Shown here in pieces: positions 1-8,336 of a stretch of 64,000 nt of DNA (the stretch's first letter is position 1; every line of letters begins with the position of its first letter). The position numbers and the translations under genes were made by a program. Source of the stretch: Stigmatella erecta (GTDB lineage: Bacteria > Myxococcota > Myxococcia > Myxococcales > Myxococcaceae); the NCBI RefSeq assembly GCF_900111745.1, contig NZ_FOIJ01000012.1, forward strand, positions 62,001-126,000, in the 5' to 3' direction. The notes under the pieces were generated by a model. The model was not told the DNA's origin and did not search any database. It worked only from the letters and a program-made list of their open reading frames with translations.

Positions 1-321
1 CCCATCTGGGGCGCGACCCTCCTGCTGGCCGAGGCTCTCATGGGGTGGCTGCGGCGCATGCGGCTGAGCCGGAGCACACGCGCCTTCATCGCCATGGCCG
101 CGAGCTTCGCGATCGAGTACGTCACCGGTGCCCTGCTGGTGGCGGCCGTTGGCCGGAGCCCGTGGGATTACACGGGCTCGCCGTGGAGCGTTCACGGGCT
201 GATCCGCCTGGACTACGCCCCCCTCTGGTTTCTGTGTGGTCTGGCGTGCGAGCCCCTCACCCGTTTTGTCCGGCAGGTCCGCATCTTTGCCTGGGAGTCC
301 GAGGCCGCCCCCGGACGCTGA
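1..321 (+). CDS. C-terminal part of a membrane protein, CmpB-like (putative ABC-transporter type IV family)
   Basis: The frame is open from the first base of the window, so the true start lies upstream; the Met at 40 is internal. The visible 106 residues hold a hydrophobic segment (FIAMAASFAIEYVTGALLVAA) followed by a WDYTGSPWSVHGLIRLDYAPLW-like block. Glu-Tyr in the helix, then Trp-Asp-Tyr and Gly-x-Ile, matches my memory of the PF06541 family of small integral membrane proteins, whose function is not established. It ends with a short basic cytoplasmic tail. The family match is from memory and moderate; the membrane location is clear. Confidence 0.55.
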   Translation, partial: PIWGATLLLAEALMGWLRRMRLSRSTRAFIAMAASFAIEYVTGALLVAAVGRSPWDYTGSPWSVHGLIRLDYAPLWFLCGLACEPLTRFVRQVRIFAWESEAAPGR

Positions 322-492
322 CCCTGACGGCCGAGGGCTGGGGCCCGTGCCCAGCCCTCTCTTTCACGTCAGCCTTGGTAATAGCGCTAAGCCAAGCGAA
401 GTAATTCCGTTCAGGGGGGAGCCACGCAGAACCCCGATTTTTCGGCCTGGGCAGTGGCGCCCCCTGACTGGACTTAGCCCGGGTGGCTTAGG

Positions 493-984
493 TCAGTTGC
501 AATCGCTGCCCACGAATCCATAGGGCTGCGCCCGGACCTGCGAGACCTTTCCGTCAAGCCCCCCCTTGTCGCAGTAGCTAAGCGAGTAGTAGGGGTTGGG
601 GGTCCCCGTGACCTCGAAGGAGGTAACGCACAGCTGCTCCGCGTACTGGTTGACGACGATTTCAGCCCAGTCATCGCCATGGCTGCCAGAAGCACTGTTG
701 TAGACACGGATGACCGTTCCCACGGGCACCTGGAACAATTTCATGGACCGGGCCTCGTCATTGGACCAGCCCGAGCCACTGGAGTTGGGGATGATGGTCG
801 CCGCCGTATTGTAGGGATACGAGCCGACCTGATCGCCGCCGCAGAAGTTGCCCTCCCAGAAGGTAATGGAGGCAGAAGACAGCGCACCGGCCTGCGTCCC
901 CGTCTCGTCTGGGACAGGCTCGGCCTCGGGGCCGCAAGCGGTGGCGAACAGCACGGACATCAGCAACGCATTGTGAAGACGCAT
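493..984 (-). CDS. Secreted lipoprotein with beta/gamma-crystallin-like domain
   Basis: The protein is 163 residues. I chose the ATG at 984, not the longer frame from 1026, because it opens a lipoprotein signal peptide (MRLHNALLMSVLFATAC) with lipobox FATAC, and AGGAG lies about 10 bases upstream. The mature part has one compact domain: ITFWEGNFCGGDQ near the start, then NDEARSMKLFQVPVGT and YNSASGSHGDDWAEI. The order of an aromatic strand, N-D-E-A-R-S, G-T, and G-D-D-W resembles myxobacterial crystallin-fold or peptidase-inhibitor-I36-like domains, which are often calcium-binding spore or coat proteins. That fold call is inferred from pattern memory. Four Cys in the mature part may form disulphides. 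Confidence 0.6.
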   Translation of the reverse strand: MRLHNALLMSVLFATACGPEAEPVPDETGTQAGALSSASITFWEGNFCGGDQVGSYPYNTAATIIPNSSGSGWSNDEARSMKLFQVPVGTVIRVYNSASGSHGDDWAEIVVNQYAEQLCVTSFEVTGTPNPYYSLSYCDKGGLDGKVSQVRAQPYGFVGSDCN

Positions 985-1290
985 GAAGGACCACTCCTGG
1001 GAATTGGATGGGTTCAGAACCGCCATGTCTGGCGGCGGTCAGGGCCTCTGGAAGCGCCCTGCTCGCGAGGGGCTATGTACAGAGCCTCGTTCCCCGTGAC
1101 GCCGGCCTTGCAGCCAAGCGCTCCGTCCATGCCGTGAAGTGGCCCGCCGCTGCCGTGAGCTGTCCTGCTCCGAGGATGTACGTCGGGAAGGACCCCTGGC
1201 ACGGCTTGGGCACGCCCCGCTTGCTGGGGGCCCCCGGGTCCTGGGAAAACAACGGAGTCCCCTCTTGGAGACATTTGTACAGTAGGCCCC

Positions 1291-2223
1291 ATGCACGCCC
1301 TTCCCCCGATGCTCCTGGCCATCGTCCTGTGTGGCTGCTCCACGGCCGTCAGCCGCGCCCCCACAGCACACGAGATGCCCCCGCCGCACGTATTCGATGC
1401 ATCGACTCCCTTGCAGGACCGTCATGGCCCTGCGCCCAAGGCGTTCTTCGAGATGCTGCAACTTCGCGATGCGACCTCGCACACGCCGACGGACTCCGAG
1501 CGGCACAAGCTCGCTGCGGCGCTGGGCCACCTGACGCCGCTGCAGCGCCGCGTGCTGACCCAGCATCTGCGTTCGATCAGTTTCGTCGAGGGCATGCCGA
1601 ACAATGCGCTCACGTATCCGGATGAGACGGACCGTTCGGAGAAGCGCTTCCACATCACCATCCGCGCCGGCGTGCTGAACGAGACGGTGTCCGAGCTCAT
1701 CACCCGAAAGGAGCGCAGCTGCGCCGATGCCGCCGGGTCGTCGCTGGAGCTGTCGATAGACGCCGGCCACATGGACGCACTGGTCTACGTCCTATTGCAC
1801 GAGGCGACGCACATTGTGGACAGCAGCCTTGGGTTCACCGCCGAGGCCAGCGCGAGGTATGAGCCGGCCAGGCCGTTCACCGAGGGCATCTGGGAGGACC
1901 GCCTGCATGCCGTGGCCGCCTACCGCAGTGACATCCTGGAGACGACTTGCTGGCGCGAGCGCGGAAAGACGGTGCCCCTGGACAAGATCCCATCCGTCTA
2001 CGCCGCCCTTTCACAGACTCCCTTCGCATCGCTCTACGGAAGCAACAACTGGCACGACGACATCGCCGAGCTTGTGGCCTGGTACACTCTGACGCAGGTG
2101 CTGCACCAGCCTTACCGGATCGAGCTGCGAGATCAGGGCAATCTGGTCTACTCGTACGAACCCATGCATTCACCGCGCGTCAGAAGCCGCTTCGTATACC
2201 TGCAGCAGTTCTTCGCGGGTTGA
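1291..2223 (+). CDS. Predicted lipoprotein with zincin-like HEATH motif
   Basis: The protein is 310 residues with a short lipoprotein signal (MHALPPMLLAIVLCGC; lipobox VLCGC), so it is probably anchored in an envelope membrane. Around residue 170 it has LLHEATHIVDSSLG, an HExxH pattern (H-E-A-T-H) followed by Asp, typical of zinc metallopeptidases. Downstream, IAELVAWYTLT could supply a third ligand through its Glu. Much of the chain is helical and polar. I do not recognise a named family; similar lipoproteins occur in myxobacteria. It stands alone, with about 300 bp of non-coding DNA upstream. Protease activity is inferred from the motif only. Confidence 0.6.
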   Translation: MHALPPMLLAIVLCGCSTAVSRAPTAHEMPPPHVFDASTPLQDRHGPAPKAFFEMLQLRDATSHTPTDSERHKLAAALGHLTPLQRRVLTQHLRSISFVEGMPNNALTYPDETDRSEKRFHITIRAGVLNETVSELITRKERSCADAAGSSLELSIDAGHMDALVYVLLHEATHIVDSSLGFTAEASARYEPARPFTEGIWEDRLHAVAAYRSDILETTCWRERGKTVPLDKIPSVYAALSQTPFASLYGSNNWHDDIAELVAWYTLTQVLHQPYRIELRDQGNLVYSYEPMHSPRVRSRFVYLQQFFAG

Positions 2224-2287
2224 CGCCAGGAAGGACTCCGAGAGCACCCATGGGCGGTCCACTTCGAGCCGTCCCCGGTTGTATCGG

Positions 2288-3025
2288 TCAAAGATGCGGA
2301 TTGCGCGGCCGGTACCGCGTCACCAGCGCCTGATTGATCTCGTTGGCGCCCGGAAGGTTGGCGCTGCGGTAGATCGGCGCCGCAGTCCCCGCGCCTTGAA
2401 GGCGCGCGGCTGCTTCAGCCAGCACGGCATTGAGCAGCGCCGCCCCCAGCGAGGTCGAGACGGGGCCGGCCCGGAGCTCGGTCCCCGGCAAGCTGATCAC
2501 CGCATCCCCGGCCGGGCTCAGGTTGTCGAGCACGATGTCCGCGATATCGGCGATGCGGGGGCGGCCATGGGCGGCGGACGTGGAGTATTCCACCGAGGTC
2601 AGGGCGATCACTGTTGCCCCCCGCTCCTTGCCATGGCGCGCCGCCTCGACCGGGGCCGCGTTGATGCCTGAGTTGGACACCACGATCAGGATATCGCGTG
2701 CCGAAATGGGATAGCGGACCAGCACGTTGGCGATGAGACCCGGCATCCGCTCATAAGCGGTGCTCGCCACTGCCCCCTCATGCACCATGGTCATCGTCGC
2801 AAGGATCGGCACGGTGAAGGCCAGCCCACCGGCCCGGTAGTGCACTTCCTCGGACAGGGTATGGCTGTGGCCGGTTCCGAAGACATAGACCAGGCCGTCG
2901 GCCTCCGCCGTGCGCTGGATGGCAGCGGCAGCGGCTCCAATGGCTTCGCCATTGATCTCAAAGAGCCGCGTCATGCGCGCTGTCAGGTCCGAGAGATAGG
3001 TCTGAGCAGTGGGGGTCTGGGTCAT
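2288..3025 (-). CDS. SIS-domain sugar isomerase-like protein (UPF0309 type)
   Basis: The protein is 245 residues. The start is the ATG at 3025 (MTQTPTAQTYLSDL); the frame stays open to 3580, but the upstream translation is low-complexity and not protein-like. Seen: a SIS fold with VYVFGTGHSHTLSEE (phosphosugar-binding loop), DILIVVSNSGINAAPVE (the S-N-S-G signature) and GATVIALTS. SIS domains bind phosphorylated sugars. The length and the GTGHS and SNSG motifs fit the UPF0309/SIS_2 group related to N-acetylmuramic acid-6-phosphate etherases and GmhA. The substrate cannot be told. No sugar gene lies nearby, and the next DNA upstream is a mobile-element scar, so acquisition by transfer is possible. 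Confidence 0.8.
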   Translation of the reverse strand: MTQTPTAQTYLSDLTARMTRLFEINGEAIGAAAAAIQRTAEADGLVYVFGTGHSHTLSEEVHYRAGGLAFTVPILATMTMVHEGAVASTAYERMPGLIANVLVRYPISARDILIVVSNSGINAAPVEAARHGKERGATVIALTSVEYSTSAAHGRPRIADIADIVLDNLSPAGDAVISLPGTELRAGPVSTSLGAALLNAVLAEAAARLQGAGTAAPIYRSANLPGANEINQALVTRYRPRNPHL

Positions 3026-3101
3026 TGGGGAAGTACTTAGTGCACAACGGAAGCTACGGAAAAGCTCCCTCACGTGGAGTCGACGATGGGGCGCACGCCG
3101 C

Positions 3102-3152
3102 GACTGGGCTCTCGCTGGACTGCTGCGTAGGACGTTCGCGATGGACGTCTTC
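3102..3152 (+). mobile_element. Degenerate fragment of an IS91-type transposase
   Basis: A short stretch reads DWALAGLLRRTFAMDVF. This matches the segment just before the C-terminal zinc finger of IS91-family transposases (pattern W-x-x-L-x-R-x-F-x-x-D-V). The expected Cys-x-x-Cys follows only after a frame change (a stop and CxxC-like codons near 3155-3170). Two better-preserved copies of the same piece occur in this window, at 47433-47493 and 53636-53743 on the minus strand. No intact transposase is present. Confidence 0.45.
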
Positions 3153-3415
3153 TCCAATCTGCTCCTGATGCAAAAGCTTCGTCCCCGTGGGTGAACGCCA
3201 TGCTGAGCACCGTGAGGAAGCTGCTGGCCTCGACACTCACCCGGAGGATGACTGTTGCTGTCCTCTTCGCGCTGGCCGAGCATTTTCAGCAGCAAGTGAG
3301 GCACGGGCTGTAGCGCCCGGAGAGAAGGCCCGTTGCGGATGTGGCGGGGCTCCTCTTGCCCATGGAGAGGGTCGCATCGTCGGCAGGGGGAGAAAGACCC
3401 ACTGCTGCTGTGGGC

Positions 3416-3553
3416 GCCGCACAATGTGCAGCGCTCCTCCGCCACTCCGACCCGGCCATCACCAACGAGCTCTACAGCCACTTGGACGTGGAGGACATGC
3501 GCCGGGGCCTCAACCGGCTCGCCTTCCAGGCCGCTCACGCATCGGAGCTGGCG
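3416..3553 (+). pseudogene. C-terminal relic of a tyrosine recombinase (phage-type integrase)
   Basis: The translation contains ALLRHSDPAITNELYSHLD followed by VEDMRRGLNRLAF. This is the last catalytic block of tyrosine recombinases: L-x-H-S or L-R-H-S-D, then the nucleophile Tyr in ELYSHL. The R and HxxR boxes that should lie roughly 100 residues upstream are absent in all frames, so only the tail survives. The frame then runs into the neighbouring tRNA-Pro gene and stops at 3742. Integrase genes commonly sit beside the tRNA gene used as attB, so this looks like the remains of an integrated element. Confidence 0.6.
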
Positions 3554-3676
3554 CCTGCACCGACTGCTGGGGCCGAACACCCCCCACTTGCCGCTAGTTT
3601 GCTCCTGGCCTCCTGGCCCCGGAAAAACGTAGGGCGCGGACCCGAGGATTTCTCCAAGGATTCCGCGCCCTTTGAA
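3554..3676. other. Spacer between integrase relic and tRNA-Pro
   Basis: No gene is seen. Together with 3026-3415 it makes a stretch of about 650 bp holding only recombinase and transposase debris. The frame from the integrase relic stays open through it without conserved sequence. Confidence 0.5.
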
Positions 3677-3753
3677 TGGTCGGGGAGACAGGATTTGAAC
3701 CTGCGACCCCTTGGTCCCGAACCAAGTGCTCTACCAGGCTGAGCCACTCCCCG
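3677..3753 (-). tRNA. tRNA-Pro (anticodon CGG)
   Basis: On the minus strand the 77-nt sequence begins CGGGGAG and ends CTCCCCG-ACCA, giving a perfect 7-bp acceptor stem with an encoded CCA. The anticodon arm is CTTGG-TTCGGGA-CCAAG, so the anticodon is CGG, reading CCG. The T arm contains GGTTCAAATCC. The gene lies directly after a tyrosine-recombinase relic on the opposite strand, a typical genomic-island attachment arrangement. Confidence 0.97.
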
Positions 3754-4009
3754 GTCTCTTCCCTTCACCTGAGTACGGCCTCGGGCAGGCGAAGTGCGGC
3801 GGATGTATCCGACCCGCCTGGCCGAGTCAACGCCTCAGGATCTGCTTTTCGTCCTGACCTTTTTGGGGGCTGTTCCCCGGGTCGCTGAGCACCCAGGAGT
3901 GCGTCTAGACCCTGTACCGGAGGGCGCAAACGCCTGATTCTGCTCAGGGAGATGCTGGGAATGCGGATTGCTCTGGTCCTCTTTCCCCTCCCTCGCCCCC
4001 CCGCGGACC

Positions 4010-4399
4010 ATGTCCTCCCCCATCATCCTCATCTCCGACGACGAACCCCTCCTCATCTCCGCGCTCGTTCGCGAGGGGCGCCGCGCGGGGCTCACCTGCA
4101 TCGGGGACACCCGCTCGGAGAATGTCCTCCCCCTGGCCCGCCAGCACCGCCCCGCCGTCGTCATCCTCGACATTCACCAGCAGCTCGATGGGCGGGATCT
4201 CCTCTCCCAGCTCAAGCAGGACCCGGCCACCCGCCACTGCAAGGTCATCGTCCTCAGCGGCATCGAGGACCAGCACATGCGCCACCAGTGCTTCAAGCTC
4301 GGCGCCGATGCCTACGAGGTGAAGCCCTTCAGCACCACCTTCATGCCCCGCGTCGCGCGCATGGCCGCCAACGCCCAGCCCCTGCCCATCCCCGCCTGA
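4010..4399 (+). CDS. Stand-alone receiver-domain response regulator
   Basis: The protein is 129 residues, a single REC domain. The start is the ATG at 4010 (MSSPIILISDDEPLL); longer frames add a Pro/Ser-rich nonsense leader. Conserved residues are visible: the acidic pair in ISDDEP, the phosphoacceptor Asp in VVILDIHQQ near residue 50, the Ser in VIVLSGIED, and the Lys in YEVKPFS. No output domain is attached, so it presumably acts through protein contacts like CheY or DivK. It ends one base before the stop of the convergent rpe gene. The cognate kinase is not identifiable here. Confidence 0.88.
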   Translation: MSSPIILISDDEPLLISALVREGRRAGLTCIGDTRSENVLPLARQHRPAVVILDIHQQLDGRDLLSQLKQDPATRHCKVIVLSGIEDQHMRHQCFKLGADAYEVKPFSTTFMPRVARMAANAQPLPIPA

Positions 4400-4400
4400 C

Positions 4401-5054
4401 TCACGGCCGCAGCGAACGGATGGCCTGGGCGTAGTCCTTCGCGCCGAACACGTGCGAGCCCGCCACCAGCACCGAGGCCCCCGCCTCCACCACCCGCTTC
4501 GCCGTCTCCGCGTTGATGCCGCCATCCACCTCGATGTGCGTGCTCAGCCCCCGGGCCTCCAGCATCGCCCGCAGCCGGCGCACCTTGTCCACCGACGCCT
4601 CGATGAAGCTCTGGCCTCCGAAGCCCGGGTTCACGCTCATCACCAGCACCATCTCCACCTCCCCCAGCACCTCCTCGATGGCCGACAGGGGCGTGGACGG
4701 GTTGAGCACCACCGCGGGCTTCGCCCCCGCCTGGCGGATCTGCTGCAGCGTGCGGTGCAGGTGCGGGCTCGCCTCCACGTGCACCGTCAGCACGTCCGCC
4801 CCTGCCTTCGCGAAGGCCTCGATGTAGCGCTCCGGCTCGACGATCATCAGGTGCACGTCCAGCGGCTTCGTCGCCACCCGCTTGATGGCCTGCACGATGA
4901 CCGGCCCCAGCGTGATGTTCGGCACGAACCGGCCATCCATGACATCCACGTGAATCCAGTCCGCGCCCGCCGCTTCCACCGCGCGCACCTCCTCGGCCAA
5001 GCGGCTGAAGTCACAGGACAACAACGACGGAGAGATAAGGACGCGGCGGCTCAT
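4401..5054 (-). CDS. rpe: Ribulose-phosphate 3-epimerase
   Basis: The protein is 217 residues, the usual length. It interconverts ribulose-5-phosphate and xylulose-5-phosphate in the pentose phosphate pathway, in the cytoplasm. TIM-barrel hallmarks are present: [13 protein letters not shown] at the N-terminus, [19 protein letters not shown] (metal-binding His and catalytic Asp), [24 protein letters not shown], and [12 protein letters not shown] with the second catalytic Asp. It is transcribed toward the receiver gene and meets it tail to tail. Confidence 0.96.
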   Translation of the reverse strand: MSRRVLISPSLLSCDFSRLAEEVRAVEAAGADWIHVDVMDGRFVPNITLGPVIVQAIKRVATKPLDVHLMIVEPERYIEAFAKAGADVLTVHVEASPHLHRTLQQIRQAGAKPAVVLNPSTPLSAIEEVLGEVEMVLVMSVNPGFGGQSFIEASVDKVRRLRAMLEARGLSTHIEVDGGINAETAKRVVEAGASVLVAGSHVFGAKDYAQAIRSLRP

Positions 5055-5231
5055 GATGGGTTCCTGTCATAGCTGCTCCGGGTTTCCAACGGTACCGGGC
5101 ATTTCCGCCTGTTCAGTGCCGAAGTTTTCAATCCCCGATGCAGGCAGCCAGCCGGGCAGGCCCGCCCCGGAGCCTCGTGCTAGAAAGAGGGTCTGCGCCA
5201 GAACACGCCTTTTCTTCGGAGTCGCTCCCAG

Positions 5232-6740
5232 GTGCTTTTCCAGTCCGACGACACCGCTCTTTCCCGGCGATTGCTGAAGCTCACGTCCCTCCTGGACGTG
5301 GCCAAGGCGATGAGCGCCGAGCGCGACCTCGACCTGCTCCTGCCCCTCATCCTCTACGAGGCCTCCAAGGTCGTGGAGGCCGACCGCTGCTCGCTGTTCA
5401 TCATGGACCGCGAGCGCAACGAGCTGTGGAGCAAGGTGGCCCAGGGATCCAAGAACGAGATCCGCCTGCCCGTGGGCAGCGGCATCGCCGGCCAGGTGGC
5501 CTCCACCGGCGCCGTCATCAACATCCCGGATGCCTACGCCGACGAGCGCTTCAACCGCTCCTTCGACACCTCCAGCGGCTACCACACGCAGACCATCCTC
5601 TGCGTGCCCATGCGCGATGCCTCCGGTGAGGTGACGGGCGTCATCCAGGCCCTCAACAAGCGCAACGGCCGCATCTTCGATGCCGAGGACGAGGAGCTGC
5701 TCCTGGCGCTCGGTGCCAATGCCGCCGGCGCCATCGAGAACGCCCTGCTCCACGAGGAGATCAACCGCCTCTTCGAGGGCTTCGTCTCCGCCTCCGTCGT
5801 CGCCATCGAGGCGAGAGACCCTTCCACCGCGGGCCACTCCGAGCGCGTGGCCAACCTCACCGTGGAGCTCGCCCACGCGCTGGAGCACACCGCCACCGGG
5901 CCCTACGCCAACATCCGCTTCTCGCCCATGGAGCTGCAGGAGCTGCGCTACGCCTCGCTGCTCCATGACTTCGGCAAGGTGGGCGTGCGCGAGGCCGTGC
6001 TCGTCAAGGCCGAGAAGCTCTACCCCCACGAGCTGGACATGCTGCGCGCCCGCTTCCAGGTGGCCCGCAAGGATCTCCAGCTCCAGAGCTACCGCCGCCG
6101 CCTCACTGCCGTGAAGCTGCGCGGCGACAAGGCCCTGCCCGAAATCGAGGCCGAGGAGGAGGAGCGGCTGGGCGAGGAGCTCAAGCGCCTGGACGAGGTG
6201 CTCGAGTTCACCCTCACCTGCAACCGCCCCACCGTGCTCGCCCAGGGCGGCTTCGAGCGGCTGCAGGAGCTGGCCCAGCTCACCTACACCGATGCCTTCG
6301 GCCAGGAGCGGCCCCTGCTCCAGACGCCCGAGATCCGCTCGCTCTCCATCACCCGCGGCACGCTCTCCGCCGAGGAGCGCCGGGAGATCGAAAGCCACGT
6401 CGACCACACCTACCGCTTCCTGTCCCAGATTCCCTGGACGCGCACCCTGCGGCGCGTGCCGGAGATCGCCTACGCGCACCACGAGAAGCTCGATGGCACC
6501 GGCTACCCGCGCGCCATCCCGAGCAAGACCATTCCCGTGCAGTCCAAGATGATGGCCATCACGGACATCTACGATGCGCTCACCGCCTCGGACCGGCCCT
6601 ACAAGAAGGCCGTGCCCCACACGCTCGCCATCGACATCCTGTCGCGCGAGGCCAACAGCGGCCAGCTCGACAAGGAGCTCCTCACGGTCTTCACCGAGGC
6701 GGAAGTGGTCCGCAAGGTGACGGCCCGCGCCAAGAAGTAA
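5232..6740 (+). CDS. GAF and HD-GYP domain protein (putative c-di-GMP phosphodiesterase)
   Basis: The protein is 502 residues, probably starting at GTG 5232 with GGAG ten bases upstream. Residues about 10-175 form a GAF domain (EADRCSLFIMDRERNELWS, GSGIAGQVASTG, CVPMRDASGEVTGVIQALN). An HD-GYP domain follows: RDPSTAGHSERV, SLLHDFGKVGV, then HHEKLDGTGYP and AITDIYDALTASDRPYK. HD-GYP enzymes hydrolyse the second messenger c-di-GMP, and the GAF part probably senses a ligand. About 110 residues with charged, coiled-coil-like character (LPEIEAEEEERLGEELKRL) are inserted between HDFGK and the helix with ESHVDHTYRFL, unusual for the family. There is no membrane segment. Confidence 0.9.
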   Translation: MLFQSDDTALSRRLLKLTSLLDVAKAMSAERDLDLLLPLILYEASKVVEADRCSLFIMDRERNELWSKVAQGSKNEIRLPVGSGIAGQVASTGAVINIPDAYADERFNRSFDTSSGYHTQTILCVPMRDASGEVTGVIQALNKRNGRIFDAEDEELLLALGANAAGAIENALLHEEINRLFEGFVSASVVAIEARDPSTAGHSERVANLTVELAHALEHTATGPYANIRFSPMELQELRYASLLHDFGKVGVREAVLVKAEKLYPHELDMLRARFQVARKDLQLQSYRRRLTAVKLRGDKALPEIEAEEEERLGEELKRLDEVLEFTLTCNRPTVLAQGGFERLQELAQLTYTDAFGQERPLLQTPEIRSLSITRGTLSAEERREIESHVDHTYRFLSQIPWTRTLRRVPEIAYAHHEKLDGTGYPRAIPSKTIPVQSKMMAITDIYDALTASDRPYKKAVPHTLAIDILSREANSGQLDKELLTVFTEAEVVRKVTARAKK

Positions 6741-6741
6741 A

Positions 6742-6782
6742 GAAGCCCCTCCAGCGCCCACGGGCGCCAGAGGGGCCGCTTC
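6742..6782. terminator. Hairpin between convergent HD-GYP and pyk genes
   Basis: An imperfect inverted repeat pairs GAAGCCCCT-CC-GCGCC with GGCGC-CAGAGGGGCCGCTTC around a short loop. It lies just after the stop of the HD-GYP gene and before the stop of the convergent pyk gene, so it could terminate both. No clear T-run follows. Confidence 0.6.
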
Positions 6783-6800
6783 AACCCCCCGTGGGGAGGC

Positions 6801-8234
6801 TCAGCCCTCGATGGTGTGTAGCCGGAGGCTGTTGATCTTCCCCGGCTGGCCCACGGGCGCGCCGAAGACGATGACGATGCGCTCGCCCTTGCGCGCCAGG
6901 CCCCGCGCCAGGAGCTCCTCCTCCACGCGCTTCACCATGGCCTCGGTCTCCTGGATGGGCTCCAGCACGCGCGGCACCACGCCCCAGAGCAGCGCCAGCC
7001 GGCGGCGCACTTCCTGGTTCGGGCTGAACGCCACGATGGGCACCGGCGGCCGGTAGTGCGCCAGCAGCCGCGCCGTCACGCCCGAGAGCGTGAACGCCGC
7101 GATGAGCGAGGCGCCGCTGGCCTGGGCCGCCTGGCACGCCACCCGGGCAATCACGTCCGGGAAGTGCGAGGGCACGCCGATGGGCCCGTCCGGAATCCGG
7201 CCCAGCGACGTCTGCGCCCGGCCCGCGGACTCGGCCGCCAGCACGATGCGGTCCATCATCTGCACCGACTCGATGGGGTAGCGGCCGCTGGCCGTCTCGC
7301 CCGAGAGCATCACCGCGTCCGCGCCGTCGAACACGGCGTTGGCCACGTCGCTGGCCTCGGCGCGCGTGGGGCGCGGGTTCTCAATCATCGAGTTGAGCAT
7401 CTGCGTGGCCACGATGACCGGCAGGCCGCGCTGGTTGGAGCGCCGGATGATGTCCTTCTGGACGGCCGGCACCTCCTCGGGGGGAATCTCCACGCCCAGG
7501 TCTCCGCGCGCCACCATCACCCCGTCCGTCTTGTCCAGGATGGCGTCCAGCCGCGCGATGGCCTCCGGCTTCTCCAGCTTGGCGACGATGGGCACCTGCC
7601 GGCCCGCCTCCGCCATGGCCTGGCGCGCCAGCTCGATGTCCGCGGGCTGGCGCACGAACGACAGCGCCAGGAAGTCCACGCCTTCCTTGATGCCGAAGAT
7701 GAGGTCCTCCCGGTCCTTCGGCGTCAGCGCGTCGGCGCGCACCGCCACGCCCGGCAGGTTGATGCCCTTGTTGTTCTTCAGCACGCCGCCGATGACGACC
7801 TGGGTGCGGAGGATCTGCTTCTTGTCCGTCTCCAGCACCTTGAGCTCCAGCAGGCCGTCATCCAGGAGGATGCGGTCGCCGGGGTTCACGTCCGCCGCCA
7901 GGTGCGCGTACGTGGTGGACACGATGTCGTCGTTGCCCTTCACGCTCTCGTCGGTGGTGATGGTGAAGGTGGCGCCCTCCTTCAGCGTCGTGCTGCCGGT
8001 GAGGAAGCGGCCCGTGCGGATCTTCGGCCCCTGCAGGTCGCCGAGGATGCCCACCGCCTTGCGCAGCTTGAGGGAAGCCGCGCGCAGTTTGGCGATGTTC
8101 TCCGCGTGCTGCTCGTGACTGCCGTGGGAGAAGTTCAACCGGGCCACGTCCATGCCGGCCTCGATGAGGGCCTCCAGCATGTCCTGGCTCTGGCTGGCGG
8201 GACCAAGGGTGCAGACAATCTTTGCTCGTCGCAT
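6801..8234 (-). CDS. pyk: Pyruvate kinase
   Basis: The protein is 477 residues, full length. It converts phosphoenolpyruvate and ADP to pyruvate and ATP, the last step of glycolysis. Seen: MRRAKIVCTLGPAS at the N-terminus, MDVARLNFSHGSHE, ILGDLQGPKIRTG, IVAKLEKPEAI (catalytic Lys), GVMVARGDLGVEIPPEEVP (metal-binding Glu and Asp), VATQMLNSMI, and the C-terminal regulatory domain with FTLSGVTARLLAHYRPPVPIVAFSP. It is a single gene, with a hairpin beyond its 3' end. Confidence 0.97.
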   Translation of the reverse strand: MRRAKIVCTLGPASQSQDMLEALIEAGMDVARLNFSHGSHEQHAENIAKLRAASLKLRKAVGILGDLQGPKIRTGRFLTGSTTLKEGATFTITTDESVKGNDDIVSTTYAHLAADVNPGDRILLDDGLLELKVLETDKKQILRTQVVIGGVLKNNKGINLPGVAVRADALTPKDREDLIFGIKEGVDFLALSFVRQPADIELARQAMAEAGRQVPIVAKLEKPEAIARLDAILDKTDGVMVARGDLGVEIPPEEVPAVQKDIIRRSNQRGLPVIVATQMLNSMIENPRPTRAEASDVANAVFDGADAVMLSGETASGRYPIESVQMMDRIVLAAESAGRAQTSLGRIPDGPIGVPSHFPDVIARVACQAAQASGASLIAAFTLSGVTARLLAHYRPPVPIVAFSPNQEVRRRLALLWGVVPRVLEPIQETEAMVKRVEEELLARGLARKGERIVIVFGAPVGQPGKINSLRLHTIEG

Positions 8235-8336
8235 AAGGGCACGGAGGATGGGGGCTTGAACCGCGCCGGGTCAAGCACGCTGCGCACCTCCTCCGCTTGG
8301 TAAAACGGTAAAAGGGCCGCCTGCCGGCACAGCGCT

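Noticed and set aside
3026-3580. Upstream extension of the SIS-domain frame
   Set aside because: The added 185 residues are Cys/Arg/Pro-rich with no family match and cover the integrase and IS debris; the ATG at 3025 gives a normal-length protein.
5067-6761. 564-codon minus-strand frame opposite the HD-GYP gene
   Set aside because: His/Gly/Leu-rich antisense shadow caused by high GC at third positions; the sense strand has clear GAF and HD-GYP motifs.
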